Shown: positions 43,357 to 53,001, counted from the first letter of the stretch. The stretch: 64,000 nt of DNA from Paucisalibacillus globulus (GCF_900184735.1 NZ_LT855386.1:186001-250000); one strand, 5' to 3'. A program made the numbers and translations. The notes: a model not told the origin generated them from the sequence alone.

Positions 43357-44640
43357 TTAATCGAAGAAATACTTAAATAAATTAGCAATTCCAGACTCTT
43401 TTTTATCTTTTTCATTCTCAGTAGTAGTTTTGGTCGGTTGTTTCTTGATTCTTTTTGGTTTCGGTTCCTCCGCATGGGTGGTAATGGCTGGGAATAATTC
43501 TTTTCCTTGTATCTTTGCATTATGATATGCAAATTGTAGTATACCAACACTTGCGGTGAATTGTGACTCACGTACCCCAATATAATCTGGGATTGCAATA
43601 CGAACATTAGCTTGGAATACATCACCAGCAAGCTCGAGTGCTCCCGACATTTTCATGGTTCCTCCGGTTAGAACATAGCCACCAGGTAGTTCATGATATC
43701 CCATTCTACGGATTTCTCTCTCGACATAGGCATAAATCTCTTCTAATCTTGCTTCGATCATATCCGCAATCTGTAATTGGTTGAAAGTTTGTCTTGCGTT
43801 ACTACCAATAATTGTTACATCAAAGACTTCATCTTCTTGAGCATCATCGTAGAAAGCATGCCCATGATTTATTTTAATTTCCTCAGCCTCTTCTGTAGAT
43901 GTGCGTAACCCAATCGATAAGTCTTTCGTGATGTTATCACCACCAAGAGGTATAACACTAGTCGAAACCATATGGTCATTCTCAAAGATTGAGACTGTTG
44001 TGCAGCCTCCACCAACATCGATTAATGCTACTCCCAAATTCTTTTCATCTTTTGAGAGTGCAACAGTGCCTGCTGATAACGGTTGTAAACAGATATCAGA
44101 TACTTTCAAGTTAGCACGCTCTACACACTTCAAGATGTTATGTAATACTGTTTTGGAACAAGTGATAATTGTGCCTTCCATTTCTAATCGGACACCAATC
44201 ATTCCTCTTGGGTCGGTAATTTCATCTAGTCCATCCACAATAAATTGTTTTGGAATAACATCTATGATTTCTCTCTCCGGCGGAATGGATATTACCTGTG
44301 CCCCATCAATTACTCGCTTTACATCATCGTTGGTGATTTCACGGTTTTCACTCTGAACTGCTACTACACCATGGCACGGTTGAAGTTGGATATGATTTCC
44401 ACTAATGCCTACTACAACACTATCAATCTGCATTCCTACCATGCGCTCCGCTTGTTCAACTGCATTACGAATGGAATGTACAGTTTGATCAATATCAACG
44501 ATAGCACCTTTCTTCATGCCATTTGATTTCGCTGTACCAACACCAATAATGTTTAATGAATCATTTAATACTTCACCAATAATTACTTTAATTTTTGTTG
44601 TACCTATATCAAGACTGACAAGTATGTCATTGTTGTTCAA
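43357..44640 (-). CDS. ftsA: Cell division protein FtsA
   Basis: Actin-like membrane anchor of the Z-ring. About 427 residues: phosphate motif SLDIGTTKIKV, the 1C domain, ALIDVGGGCTTV, GGYVLTGG, and a C-terminal amphipathic helix (SGIANLFKYFFD). A GTG at 44649 lies within the AGGAGGTG ribosome-binding site. TTG at 44640 gives the N-terminus MNNNDILVSLDIG, which aligns with B. subtilis FtsA, so that start is chosen. Confidence 0.96.
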   Translation of the reverse strand: MNNNDILVSLDIGTTKIKVIIGEVLNDSLNIIGVGTAKSNGMKKGAIVDIDQTVHSIRNAVEQAERMVGMQIDSVVVGISGNHIQLQPCHGVVAVQSENREITNDDVKRVIDGAQVISIPPEREIIDVIPKQFIVDGLDEITDPRGMIGVRLEMEGTIITCSKTVLHNILKCVERANLKVSDICLQPLSAGTVALSKDEKNLGVALIDVGGGCTTVSIFENDHMVSTSVIPLGGDNITKDLSIGLRTSTEEAEEIKINHGHAFYDDAQEDEVFDVTIIGSNARQTFNQLQIADMIEARLEEIYAYVEREIRRMGYHELPGGYVLTGGTMKMSGALELAGDVFQANVRIAIPDYIGVRESQFTASVGILQFAYHNAKIQGKELFPAITTHAEEPKPKRIKKQPTKTTTENEKDKKESGIANLFKYFFD

Positions 44641-44863
44641 CAAAGGCACCTCCTATTTCAGAAACATAAAAAAACGATAAATTTATTTCTAAATGCAATA
44701 ATTAGTTCTAAATTCTATTAAACTATACTATAATCTCTTATTTTAAAGGATTTTCTCAAAAAAAGAAATATGTAATAGCCATTTATCTATAAAAACTAGA
44801 CATATTTTAATAGATTTTAACCTTTTACTAGACTATTCTTCCAAAATGGCTATATTTTGTCCG

Positions 44864-45658
44864 TTATTCTTCATTCTCATTGGAAATTATTTCTTCTTCT
44901 TCCGTAATTTCTTGATTAAACGGTTCAAAATAAGCACCTACCCCAATGTGAATAATACCTTCTGCATTAGGATCAAGTTGCGCTGCAATTGATGGATACA
45001 CTTTCATCTTTTCTGAAAAGTCTCGTATGGAAGACTCTACCATAAATCCATCACTCATAAATAACGTAACTTCTTTACTGTTCAACTCATTCTTTGACCA
45101 GTGTATTTCTGAAATGATATTTAGAATGTTTGTAGGGAGTTTGCTCAATTCTTCAGACATTTCGGCTAATACTTTCTTATCCGTAAAATTTACTAGTAGC
45201 GGAGCATCTCCTGATAATCGTTCATTTTCACTATCCGCGAGAATCTCTCCATTCCCTAGAATTGGATAATAACTATTTTCCTTTTTTATATACCCAATTC
45301 TTTCATGCTCTACCATTCTAATTTCTACTGTCCATGGAAGCTTTGTCTCAACAGAAACCGTTTTGACTATCGGGTTCTTTTCGAGAGTTTTAATAATTTC
45401 CTCTTTTTGTATTGTCCAAATATTAGTATTTTTTATTATACCGCTTTGTTCAATAACCTGTTCCTCTGGATAAAAGGAATTGCCAATAACAACAACTGAT
45501 TTAACATGGCTAAGTGGCGATTGAAGATAGACAATGATAGATAATAAGAAGAAAAAAATAGATAGGTAAAATACAAGGCGCCTATTAGCCTTTTTTTTAC
45601 GGGCTTGCTTCAATTTGGGAATACGGTCCTCTATTGAAACAATTTTCTCTTTCGTCAT
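44864..45658 (-). CDS. divIB: Cell division protein DivIB (FtsQ)
   Basis: Bitopic divisome protein of 264 residues. It has a basic cytoplasmic N-terminus, a membrane helix at about 28-46, and an external POTRA domain (VKSVVVIGNSFYPEEQVIEQSGI) followed by the beta domain and an acidic tail. It partners with FtsL and DivIC. In B. subtilis murG and murB precede it and ylxW, ylxX and sbp follow; none are present here. Its own promoter is likely, since a terminator-like hairpin separates it from spoVE. Confidence 0.93.
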   Translation of the reverse strand: MTKEKIVSIEDRIPKLKQARKKKANRRLVFYLSIFFFLLSIIVYLQSPLSHVKSVVVIGNSFYPEEQVIEQSGIIKNTNIWTIQKEEIIKTLEKNPIVKTVSVETKLPWTVEIRMVEHERIGYIKKENSYYPILGNGEILADSENERLSGDAPLLVNFTDKKVLAEMSEELSKLPTNILNIISEIHWSKNELNSKEVTLFMSDGFMVESSIRDFSEKMKVYPSIAAQLDPNAEGIIHIGVGAYFEPFNQEITEEEEIISNENEE

Positions 45659-45692
45659 TTCTATTCTTTCCCTTTTAACAAATTAACACATT

Positions 45693-45744
45693 AAAACGGC
45701 ATACCAGATGCCGTTTAGACTGAGTTATTTAAATTATAACATAA
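45693..45744 (-). promoter_or_regulatory. spoVE-divIB gap: terminator-like hairpin and candidate divIB promoter
   Basis: The minus strand has TGTTATAAT, an extended -10 (about 45735-45743), about 80 bases before divIB. Downstream of it is a hairpin, AAACGGCAT with its complement (45693-45716), ending in TTTT. Order matters: the hairpin lies between this promoter and divIB, so it could act as a leader attenuator or simply as a weak terminator for spoVE. No remnant of murG or murB is readable in 45659-45904. Confidence 0.35.
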
Positions 45745-45904
45745 CATTCACCAAAACATATAGTAGACATATTGATAGTTCCCTAATTAAATTTTACCAA
45801 TTTTAGTAAAAGACTTTTTCCAAATTCCGCTGTTATCCTTGTGGTCCTAAAATGAATGTATTATTTGCATCATAATCCCCTATTTTAACCTAATTACATA
45901 TCGT

Positions 45905-47017
45905 TTAGAGTCTCGCATTTCTACTAATATTTAACAGAATTCCTACCGAACACAAAGTTAAAGTTAAGGAGGAACCGCCATAACTCAAGAATGGGAGGGT
46001 TATACCAGTAACAGGTATTAAACCTATTACAACGCTAATATTGATCATTACTTGCACTGTTAACATGGATACGATACCTAATGCGAGAAATCTACCAAAT
46101 GAATCAGGTGCCTCTAATGCAACTCGGATACCACGCCAAAACAATAAAATAAATAATAATAATAATATTGTTCCACCAATGAAACCTAGCTCTTCTCCGA
46201 GAATGGCAAAAATGAAATCTGTTTGCGGTTCTGGAAGATAAAAATACTTCTGCAAACTATTCCCTAATCCTACCCCCATTAATCCTCCGGGTCCAATTGC
46301 ATACAAGGATTGAATAATTTGAAACCCATCACCTAAAGGATCTTCCCACGGGTTCAAAAAGGCTGTTATCCTACTTATACGGTACGGTGCAGAAATAATA
46401 AGTAAAGCAAAACCCACTAAACCTAACAACCCTAATCCAATAAAATGTGATATTCTTGCTCCAGAAACAAATATCATAATCATACAAGTTAATACTAACA
46501 CCATTCCAGTCCCAAGATCTGGCTGCAACATGATTAACCCAAATGCAGTAAACACTAAAAGCAAGGCTGGAAGAAATCCCTTTTTAAAGGAGGTAATATA
46601 TTTTTGATTTACTGATAAAAAAACCGCCAGAAATATGATGAGACCCAATTTCATAAATTCAGATGGTTGTATACTGAATGCCCCAATTCCAATCCAACTT
46701 TGAGCTCCACCTCTGGTTAATCCAATCCCTGGAATCAACACGATTAGAAGAAGTCCAAAACAAACCAGTAAAATGGTTTTTGCATACTTCGCCCAATTGC
46801 TATATGGAATATACATAAAGAAAAACATTCCCGCTACCCCAACACCAGCAAACAATAATTGTCTTTTAACAAAATAAAGTGAATCAGCATACTTATACTC
46901 CGCCCAAATATATGAAGAGCTATATACCATCACTATCCCAATCAGTAATATTAATAATATAACAGTTAGTAATATATAGTCTGGCTTGTCCTTTATGGAA
47001 ATCTCTCTATTAAACAA
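45905..47017 (-). CDS. spoVE: SEDS-family peptidoglycan glycosyltransferase SpoVE (FtsW-like)
   Basis: A 370-residue membrane protein with about ten helices that polymerises lipid II together with a class B PBP. SEDS motifs: GGAQSWIGIGAFSIQPSEFMKLG near residue 105, the conserved WEDPLGDGFQIIQSLYAIGPGG segment, and FLSYGGSS near the C-terminus. In this dcw position B. subtilis has spoVE, used in spore cortex synthesis, and its ftsW lies elsewhere; a vegetative FtsW role cannot be excluded. The start is TTG, with its AGGGGTG ribosome-binding site in a hairpin. Confidence 0.93.
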   Translation of the reverse strand: MFNREISIKDKPDYILLTVILLILLIGIVMVYSSSYIWAEYKYADSLYFVKRQLLFAGVGVAGMFFFMYIPYSNWAKYAKTILLVCFGLLLIVLIPGIGLTRGGAQSWIGIGAFSIQPSEFMKLGLIIFLAVFLSVNQKYITSFKKGFLPALLLVFTAFGLIMLQPDLGTGMVLVLTCMIMIFVSGARISHFIGLGLLGLVGFALLIISAPYRISRITAFLNPWEDPLGDGFQIIQSLYAIGPGGLMGVGLGNSLQKYFYLPEPQTDFIFAILGEELGFIGGTILLLLFILLFWRGIRVALEAPDSFGRFLALGIVSMLTVQVMINISVVIGLIPVTGITLPFLSYGGSSLTLTLCSVGILLNISRNARL

Positions 47018-47022
47018 AAAAA

Positions 47023-47054
47023 CACCCCTCGCAACAATTGTTGATTTAGGGGCA
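47023..47054 (-). promoter_or_regulatory. Hairpin that pairs the spoVE ribosome-binding site
   Basis: CCCCT and AGGGG close a stem whose upper part is the perfect palindrome CAACAATTGTTG (47032-47043). A T7 run follows and leads directly into the TTG start of spoVE. The 3' arm of the stem contains the AGGGGTG ribosome-binding site. It looks like an intrinsic terminator after murD and at the same time hides the spoVE start. Confidence 0.65.
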
Positions 47055-47095
47055 TTTAATAGTCTATAACAATGGATTTTTATTAATACAAGCCC

Positions 47096-48445
47096 CTACT
47101 CTATTGTATGCACGGCTTGTATAAACATGTCTCCTCTTTCTTCAAAAGTCTTATATTGGTCCCAACTCGCACAAGCTGGTGATAATAGAATTACATCACC
47201 AGGTTCAGACATTCCATAAGCTTTGATTACAGCATCCTCTACATTTTCAGCATGAGTAATGGCATTGATTCCTGCTTTTTCTGCGGTATTTTTTAATTTT
47301 TCAGCAGTCTCACCAAAAACAACAATTCCTTTTACATTTTTTAGATAAGGGATTAGATCATCAAATCCATTACCTCGGTCTAAACCGCCTGCTAGTAATA
47401 TTGTTGGTTGTGCAAAGGATGATAGTGCTTTTTGAGTTGCTAATATGTTAGTAGCTTTCGAGTCATTATAAATTAAACGCTCATTCTTGTTAGCAATAAA
47501 TTGTAGACGATGTGTGACACCACTAAATGTCTTTAGGACTTTACTAATTCCTTTATTCGTTGCACCGCTTAATTTAGCCGCACATACTGCAGCTAGAATA
47601 TTTTCTAAGTTATGAGTACCAACTAGTACAATATCCTTTAAAGCAATAACTCTTTCCTCTTTAAAATACAAGTTTTCACTATCTACCCATGCACCATTTT
47701 CTTGCTTAACAGAAACCGAAAATGGCACTTTGATTGACCTTGCTTTTCTAGAAGCATCGGAAACATTTGGTTCATCTGCATTATAAATTAGATAATCATC
47801 CTCTAATTGATTGAGAAAGATATTTGATTTTGCTTCTTTGTAGTTGTCTAATGTCTTATGATAATCCAAATGAGCCTCAAAAATATTCAACAACACAGCA
47901 ATCTTAGGTCTGAATTTTTTTATTCCCATCAACTGAAAAGATGAAAGTTCTAGTACTAGTCTTTCATCTTGACCAAGATCCTTTGCTACTTCCGTTGCAA
48001 CGATTCCAATATTTCCAGCTAGTTTAACTGGCGCCTCACTAGCAATTAGCATTTCGTAAATAAGCATAGTAGTTGTTGTTTTCCCATTGGAGCCGGTAAT
48101 CCCTATAATAGTTCCTTCTGCCAATTGGCTAGCAAGTTCAATTTCTGTAATGATTGGTATATCTCGGTTAACTGCTTCTTTTAGAATTACATTTTCATAA
48201 GGTATGCCTGGGTTTTTCACAATTAAATCTATATTATCCAATACAGAAAGTGGATGTGAGCCAACAACCACCTCTGCTCCTAACGTACGTAACTCCTGAA
48301 CCACGTCATCCTCATTATTTGCTTTTAAATCATTAACTCGCACATGTATACCACTATCTAATAACACTTGCGTTGCAGCTGTACCACTTTTCGCTAGCCC
48401 TAGAACAAGCACATGTGAATAAGGAAAATCAACTAATTTATTCAA
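47096..48445 (-). CDS. murD: UDP-N-acetylmuramoylalanine-D-glutamate ligase MurD
   Basis: Adds D-glutamate to UDP-MurNAc-L-Ala. About 449 residues: N-terminal [12 protein letters not shown], the ATP motif [12 protein letters not shown], and the C-terminal domain with [11 protein letters not shown] and DSKATN. The start is TTG at 48445 with GAGGTG eight bases upstream, and it overlaps the mraY stop (TTGA). The longer reading from 48532 would lie inside mraY with no ribosome-binding site. Confidence 0.95.
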   Translation of the reverse strand: MNKLVDFPYSHVLVLGLAKSGTAATQVLLDSGIHVRVNDLKANNEDDVVQELRTLGAEVVVGSHPLSVLDNIDLIVKNPGIPYENVILKEAVNRDIPIITEIELASQLAEGTIIGITGSNGKTTTTMLIYEMLIASEAPVKLAGNIGIVATEVAKDLGQDERLVLELSSFQLMGIKKFRPKIAVLLNIFEAHLDYHKTLDNYKEAKSNIFLNQLEDDYLIYNADEPNVSDASRKARSIKVPFSVSVKQENGAWVDSENLYFKEERVIALKDIVLVGTHNLENILAAVCAAKLSGATNKGISKVLKTFSGVTHRLQFIANKNERLIYNDSKATNILATQKALSSFAQPTILLAGGLDRGNGFDDLIPYLKNVKGIVVFGETAEKLKNTAEKAGINAITHAENVEDAVIKAYGMSEPGDVILLSPACASWDQYKTFEERGDMFIQAVHTIE

Positions 48446-49428
48446 CCTAACCACACCTCGATGTAGATACCAAGAGCAGCAAAAATAAGTCCCATTAACC
48501 AAAATGTAGTAACAACTCTCCATTCTGACCAACCGACTAATTCATAATGGTGGTGTAATGGACTCATTTTAAAGACCCTTTTCCCGGTAGTTTTAAATGA
48601 TATGACCTGAATAATCACAGATAAAGTTTCCATTACGAAAACTCCACCGATAATCACTAACAATATCTCCATTTTTGTCAAAATAGCAATGGCAGCTACA
48701 GCACCACCAAGTGCTAGTGAGCCGGTGTCTCCCATAAAAACTTTTGCAGGGTGAGCATTAAATACTAAGAATCCTAATAGAGCCCCAACAATTGCTAAAG
48801 AGAATATAGCAACTTCTACTTGTGGCTCTCCATGCCATGCTAGAATCCCAAACGCACCAAATGCAATTGCTGCTGTACCAGCTAATAGTCCATCTAGACC
48901 ATCTGTTAAGTTTACCCCATTGGAAGCTCCAACTAGCATAAAGATAATAAGAAATGCATAACCAATACCAAGATCCCATTGAATTTCTGTCCCTGGTATT
49001 TGAATATATGTTGGGAATCCCTGATTCTTTAATATAATATAAAAAATAATGGCAATAATAATTTGTCCAAGCATTTTTTGCTTAGAGGTCAATCCTAAGT
49101 TTCTTTTTAGAACGACTTTTATAAAATCATCTAGAAACCCTAGTAATCCATAACCTAAAAGTACAAACAATAATAAGCCTATTTCGTAACCAAATTCCCC
49201 ATCACCGTATTTATTGACCATAATGAAAGAAGTGATAACAATACTAAGGATAATGATGAGTCCCCCCATTGTAGGGGTACCCTTCTTCTTCATATGCGAC
49301 TGAGGTCCTTCTTCCCGTATACTTTGTCCAAACTTTAAACGTCTTAAAAACGGAATTAAAATTGGGGACAAAAGGACGGTAATAAGAAATGCTATAGCTA
49401 TTGTTATGATTAAACCTAATAAATTCAC
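48442..49428 (-). CDS. mraY: Phospho-N-acetylmuramoyl-pentapeptide transferase MraY
   Basis: Makes lipid I from UDP-MurNAc-pentapeptide and undecaprenyl phosphate. About 328 residues, ten membrane helices, with the KKGTPTMGG motif, the catalytic NLTDGLDGL segment and [19 protein letters not shown], and [10 protein letters not shown] near the end. The GTG at 49428 has AAGGAGGAAAA five bases upstream and is preferred to an ATG 13 codons earlier. Confidence 0.96.
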   Translation of the reverse strand: MNLLGLIITIAIAFLITVLLSPILIPFLRRLKFGQSIREEGPQSHMKKKGTPTMGGLIIILSIVITSFIMVNKYGDGEFGYEIGLLLFVLLGYGLLGFLDDFIKVVLKRNLGLTSKQKMLGQIIIAIIFYIILKNQGFPTYIQIPGTEIQWDLGIGYAFLIIFMLVGASNGVNLTDGLDGLLAGTAAIAFGAFGILAWHGEPQVEVAIFSLAIVGALLGFLVFNAHPAKVFMGDTGSLALGGAVAAIAILTKMEILLVIIGGVFVMETLSVIIQVISFKTTGKRVFKMSPLHHHYELVGWSEWRVVTTFWLMGLIFAALGIYIEVWLG

Positions 49429-49481
49429 TGAAATTTTCCTCCTTAAAGTGCCAACCGTCCAACCCATCTATCTCTTTTTTG

Positions 49482-50840
49482 TTATTTTAGCTTTTCAATA
49501 ATCGATTCGAATTTCATTCCTCTTGATGCTTTAAATAATATTAGTGTGTCTCTATTCAGATATTGCTCTAATTCCGGAAGAACTTCCTCTTTCAACTGGA
49601 AATGTTTTACGTCCATATTAGGATATTTCTTTTGTACTGCCTGGCTTATCACGTACGAGTCCTCACCAATTGTGTAAAGACTAGTGAGGGAATCATTTAC
49701 AACTTCTGCAACCGTCTCAAGTAACGCTTTAGATCGTTCCCCTAACTCATAAACATCTCCAAGTACTACTACCTTGTTTTTAAATCCTCCCATTTTCTGG
49801 ACAACATCTATAGCTGCCATCATGGAAGTGGGGGACGCATTATATGCATCATTAATAATAGAAACATCATTAATGCCAGTTAACAATTCAAATCTCATAC
49901 CAGTCAATGATAAAGTTCGGAGTGCATGTTGAATCTTATCTGTGCTAATATCTAATATTTCACCTAAAATTACCCCATATGAAGCATTCTTGACATTATG
50001 TGAACCTAATAGAGAAACAGTGTATTCATTACCATCTGAACCTTTAAAAGTTGTTTCATTTCTCCTTAACTCAATATCAGACGCAATAAAGTCATTATGA
50101 GTTCCAAATCCTACTTTGATTACATTGTTTCGAGCATGAACATGATTGAGTAATTCTTCATCCCCATCAATAATTAATTTGCCATTGTTAGATAGGCCGC
50201 TAAGTATTTCCAACTTAGCTTTTGCAATTCCTGCACGTGTTTCTAAATATTCTATATGTGATTCACCAATATTTGTAATGACTGCATAATCTGGCTTAGC
50301 AATCTTAGATAGTAACTCAATTTCCCCAAAACTACTCATTCCCATTTCCAGAACAAGAATTTCTGTATCTCTGCTCATAGAAAGAATTGTAAATGGGAGT
50401 CCATATTCATTATTGAAATTTCCATCTGTAAAATGTGTTTTATATCTTTCTTTTGCAATGGAAGCAATAATGTCCTTTGTGGTTGTTTTACCGTTTGAGC
50501 CTGTCACACCAATAACAATTGGATTGACTTTATTGCGATAAGCACTCGCCAAATGCTGTAATGCTTTCGTTGTATCTTCTACCAGAAAAACGATTAACTC
50601 ATCTGTTAAACCTTCAGGCAACTCTTTATTTTTATCCCAAAGAGTTGCAATTGCTCCATTTTCATAAGCTTGCTTTATAAATTTATGACCGTCAAAAGAT
50701 TCCCCAACTATTGGAATAAATAAGGAATCCTCTGATTTTATTCTACTATCAGTAAAAAATCTATTAATATTTTGATCATCATGAATTTCCCCACGGTAGT
50801 TAGGAAAAACAGATGTTAACCATTTGACCGTAAATAACAT
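49482..50840 (-). CDS. murF: UDP-N-acetylmuramoyl-tripeptide-D-alanyl-D-alanine ligase MurF
   Basis: Adds D-Ala-D-Ala to UDP-MurNAc-tripeptide. 452 residues with the ATP motif [13 protein letters not shown] near residue 109, NIGESHIEYL, and the C-terminal NDAYNASPTSM motif. It lies five bases after murE. In B. subtilis murF is outside the dcw cluster beside ddl; here it is in the position usual for many other bacteria. Confidence 0.95.
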   Translation of the reverse strand: MLFTVKWLTSVFPNYRGEIHDDQNINRFFTDSRIKSEDSLFIPIVGESFDGHKFIKQAYENGAIATLWDKNKELPEGLTDELIVFLVEDTTKALQHLASAYRNKVNPIVIGVTGSNGKTTTKDIIASIAKERYKTHFTDGNFNNEYGLPFTILSMSRDTEILVLEMGMSSFGEIELLSKIAKPDYAVITNIGESHIEYLETRAGIAKAKLEILSGLSNNGKLIIDGDEELLNHVHARNNVIKVGFGTHNDFIASDIELRRNETTFKGSDGNEYTVSLLGSHNVKNASYGVILGEILDISTDKIQHALRTLSLTGMRFELLTGINDVSIINDAYNASPTSMMAAIDVVQKMGGFKNKVVVLGDVYELGERSKALLETVAEVVNDSLTSLYTIGEDSYVISQAVQKKYPNMDVKHFQLKEEVLPELEQYLNRDTLILFKASRGMKFESIIEKLK

Positions 50841-50845
50841 ATTTA

Positions 50846-52318
50846 TTACTCCTTCATAAACAATGCTTCTTTAGCCACCTCACGGTCATCAAAATGATGC
50901 TTGACATGGCCTATTTGTTGGTATGTTTCATGTCCTTTACCTGCTATTAAGATAATATCATGTTCGGTTGCTTGGCTAATTGCTTTGTAAATTGCTTTTC
51001 TGCGGTCAGGAATTACTTGATATTTACCTTCTGAGTTAGTTACACCACTGATCATATCGTTTAATATTATATCAGGGTTTTCCGTGCGGGGATTATCAGA
51101 AGTAAAGATTGCTTCATCCGCATATTTCAACGCAATTTGAGCCATTAACGGTCTTTTTGATCGATCTCGATCACCACCACAACCGACAACTACATATACT
51201 TTTCTTTTCGCAAATTCGCGTATAGTAGTTAATACGTTTTCTAAAGAATCAGGTGTGTGTGCATAATCAACAATGACTGAAAATGAATTCTCATGGTTTA
51301 CAAGCTCAAAACGCCCAGTTACACCTTGTATGGTTTCAAGTGCCTTTTTTACAATAGAAAGAGGAACCTCATTTACTAGTGCAGCAGCACTTGCAGCTAA
51401 CATATTAGATACATTGAACTTGCCAATTAATTGACTATTTATTTCAGTATTTCCATTTGGAGTACATAATAAAAATTTAGTTCCTGTAGGCGTCAATGTA
51501 ATGGATTTGGCCATAATCATAGCTTCATTATCTATCCCATATGTAATAACCTTTTGTGCAGTGGAACGTATTAATTTAGAAGATGCTCCATCATCAAGAT
51601 TTATTACTGCGTACTTCCTGTTGTTTGAATGATACCCACTTCCCAATTGTGCAAACAAAAGACTCTTTGCTCGCAGATAATCATCCATGGAATCGTGGTA
51701 ATCTAAGTGATCTTGCGACAGGTTTGTAAAAATCGCGGTATTATAATCGCAACCATAAACTCTTCCTTGATCAAGTGCATGAGAAGATACTTCCATAATG
51801 ACTTGTTTAACCCCACTGTCAATCATCTTTCTAATCGTGTTTTGTAGAAATAAAGCATCTGGGGTAGTGTTGTCAACTGGAAAAACATCTTCACCAATTT
51901 TCATTTGAATGGTCCCAATGACACCTGTCTTTTTACCATGATATTTAAATATTTGCTCTAACAGGTAAGTTACGGTTGTTTTCCCGTTCGTACCTGTGAC
52001 GCCTATTAAGGGAACTTGATTGGTCGGATATTGATAAAACTTTGCAGCAGCCATGGCTAGAAAACGAATTGTATCTGGGACAATTACAACGGGAACTTTA
52101 GCTTGTATATCCCTTTCAGCTACAATTACTGCAGCTCCGTTTTTTACAGCTTCATCAACATAATGATGACCATCTACTGTAAAACCACTAATGCAAACAA
52201 ATAAATCTCCCTTTTTAATCTCTCTAGAATCCATTTTTAGGTTATTAATTTCTATGTCGTAAAGTGCAGAGAACTGTTGAGCGAATGGATGAAAAGAAAG
52301 AATTTCCTTTAATCGCAA
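50846..52318 (-). CDS. murE: UDP-N-acetylmuramoyl-L-alanyl-D-glutamate-2,6-diaminopimelate ligase MurE
   Basis: Adds the third stem-peptide residue. About 490 residues with GVTGTNGKTTVTYL near residue 108, VEVSSHALDQGRV-like MEVSSHALDQ, and DNPRTENP, the motif that reads meso-diaminopimelate rather than lysine, so the wall is DAP-type. TTG at 52318 has AAAGGAAGA upstream and gives a family-typical N-terminus; an ATG at 52342 has no site. First gene after the repeat element, so probably served by the promoter at 52411-52439. Confidence 0.94.
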   Translation of the reverse strand: MRLKEILSFHPFAQQFSALYDIEINNLKMDSREIKKGDLFVCISGFTVDGHHYVDEAVKNGAAVIVAERDIQAKVPVVIVPDTIRFLAMAAAKFYQYPTNQVPLIGVTGTNGKTTVTYLLEQIFKYHGKKTGVIGTIQMKIGEDVFPVDNTTPDALFLQNTIRKMIDSGVKQVIMEVSSHALDQGRVYGCDYNTAIFTNLSQDHLDYHDSMDDYLRAKSLLFAQLGSGYHSNNRKYAVINLDDGASSKLIRSTAQKVITYGIDNEAMIMAKSITLTPTGTKFLLCTPNGNTEINSQLIGKFNVSNMLAASAAALVNEVPLSIVKKALETIQGVTGRFELVNHENSFSVIVDYAHTPDSLENVLTTIREFAKRKVYVVVGCGGDRDRSKRPLMAQIALKYADEAIFTSDNPRTENPDIILNDMISGVTNSEGKYQVIPDRRKAIYKAISQATEHDIILIAGKGHETYQQIGHVKHHFDDREVAKEALFMKE

Positions 52319-52371
52319 AAGACATCTTCCTTTCTCCAACATAATATTCTCTTATGTGGGTATTTTTAAGA

Positions 52372-52384
52372 GGGTAGACTACCC
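52372..52384 (-). promoter_or_regulatory. Perfect palindrome in the murE leader
   Basis: GGGTAGACTACCC is a 13-base perfect palindrome around one central base, about 27 bases downstream of the candidate -10 and 54 bases before murE. Its centre is too short for a stable RNA loop, so a dimeric protein operator is the simplest reading. The binder is unknown. Confidence 0.4.
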
Positions 52385-52410
52385 ATAAAATAATTAACCA
52401 CATCCAATTT

Positions 52411-52439
52411 ATTATACCAGAATAATGGTTTATTCTGAA
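52411..52439 (-). promoter_or_regulatory. Candidate SigA promoter for murE and downstream wall genes
   Basis: -35 TTCAGA (52434-52439), a 17-base spacer ending in TGG, and a perfect -10 TATAAT (52411-52416), i.e. an extended -10 promoter. It lies between repeat element B and murE, where it could restore expression across the insertion. Confidence 0.6.
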
Positions 52440-52508
52440 TGATTTTCTACATCATTATTTTCAACTGTTTTCTTCATGTGTATAACTACTCATTAATTCA
52501 CACAATTT

Positions 52509-53001
52509 ATTAGAAACTGTGCGGTGACTAAGCAGTTTGGATGGCGCATCATACTCGCTTCGGAAATACACTCCACTTTCCGCGGGCGGCTGGTGAGCCT
52601 CCTCGTGCTTACGCACTGCGGGGTCTCACCTATTCCTATCCTCCCGCAGGAGTCTCCGTGTATTTCCTACGCTAGTTTTGAGGAAATATGAATAACAGTG
52701 CTATATTTCTAACACAAAAATTCATTAACCATATTAAATAGAAAACCAAGACCAGCGCAGGCAGAATACGGAGACTCCTGCGGGAATAGCACGTGTCCGA
52801 AGACCCCTAGAGAGGCGAACTTTCCTCGAGGAGGCTGAGGCCGGGCCCGCGGCAAGGTAGACACTGCGACGGTCTTGATCTGAGCAGATGTCGCCCCTGT
52901 GCTGGCAGTAAAAGCGGAGTATTCTGCCGGAGCGGTGTCGTACAGCTATACCCAATAACTAATTCTGTTGTAATTAAATTAGTTACCGCGCAGTTTCTAT
53001 C
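52509..53001. mobile_element. MITE-like modular element, copy B, between spoVD and murE
   Basis: The ~760-base gap between spoVD and murE is mostly this element. Its ends are inverted repeats close to GAAACTGTGCGGTAACTAA: left 52509-52532, right 52978-53001 in reverse. It contains two GC-rich palindromes: one at about 52563-52685 (arms GGAAATACAC/GTGTATTTCC) and one at about 52753-52945 (arms with CAGAATAC/GTATTCTG). Read in reverse, it aligns with copy A at both ends and through the second palindrome. CAATTT flanks both ends (52503-52508 and 53001-53006), a possible target duplication. It has no transposase; a 73-codon open frame inside is not a credible gene. Confidence 0.75.

Noticed and set aside
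43326-43631. 101-codon minus-strand frame overlapping the ftsA 3' end
   Set aside because: It is out of frame with ftsA, whose product is intact to its amphipathic C-terminal helix; the alternative frame shows no domain.
43901-44356. 151-codon plus-strand frame antisense to ftsA
   Set aside because: A long antisense frame over a conserved gene with Ser/Thr/Ile-rich shadow composition and no ribosome-binding site.
45659-45904. Possible remnant of murG or murB
   Set aside because: No frame gives recognisable motifs; the gap only shows a hairpin and an extended -10.
52734-52955. 73-codon open frame on the minus strand within repeat copy B
   Set aside because: It lies wholly inside the GC-rich palindrome, has Arg/Gly-rich composition unlike any gene here, and copy A does not preserve the frame.
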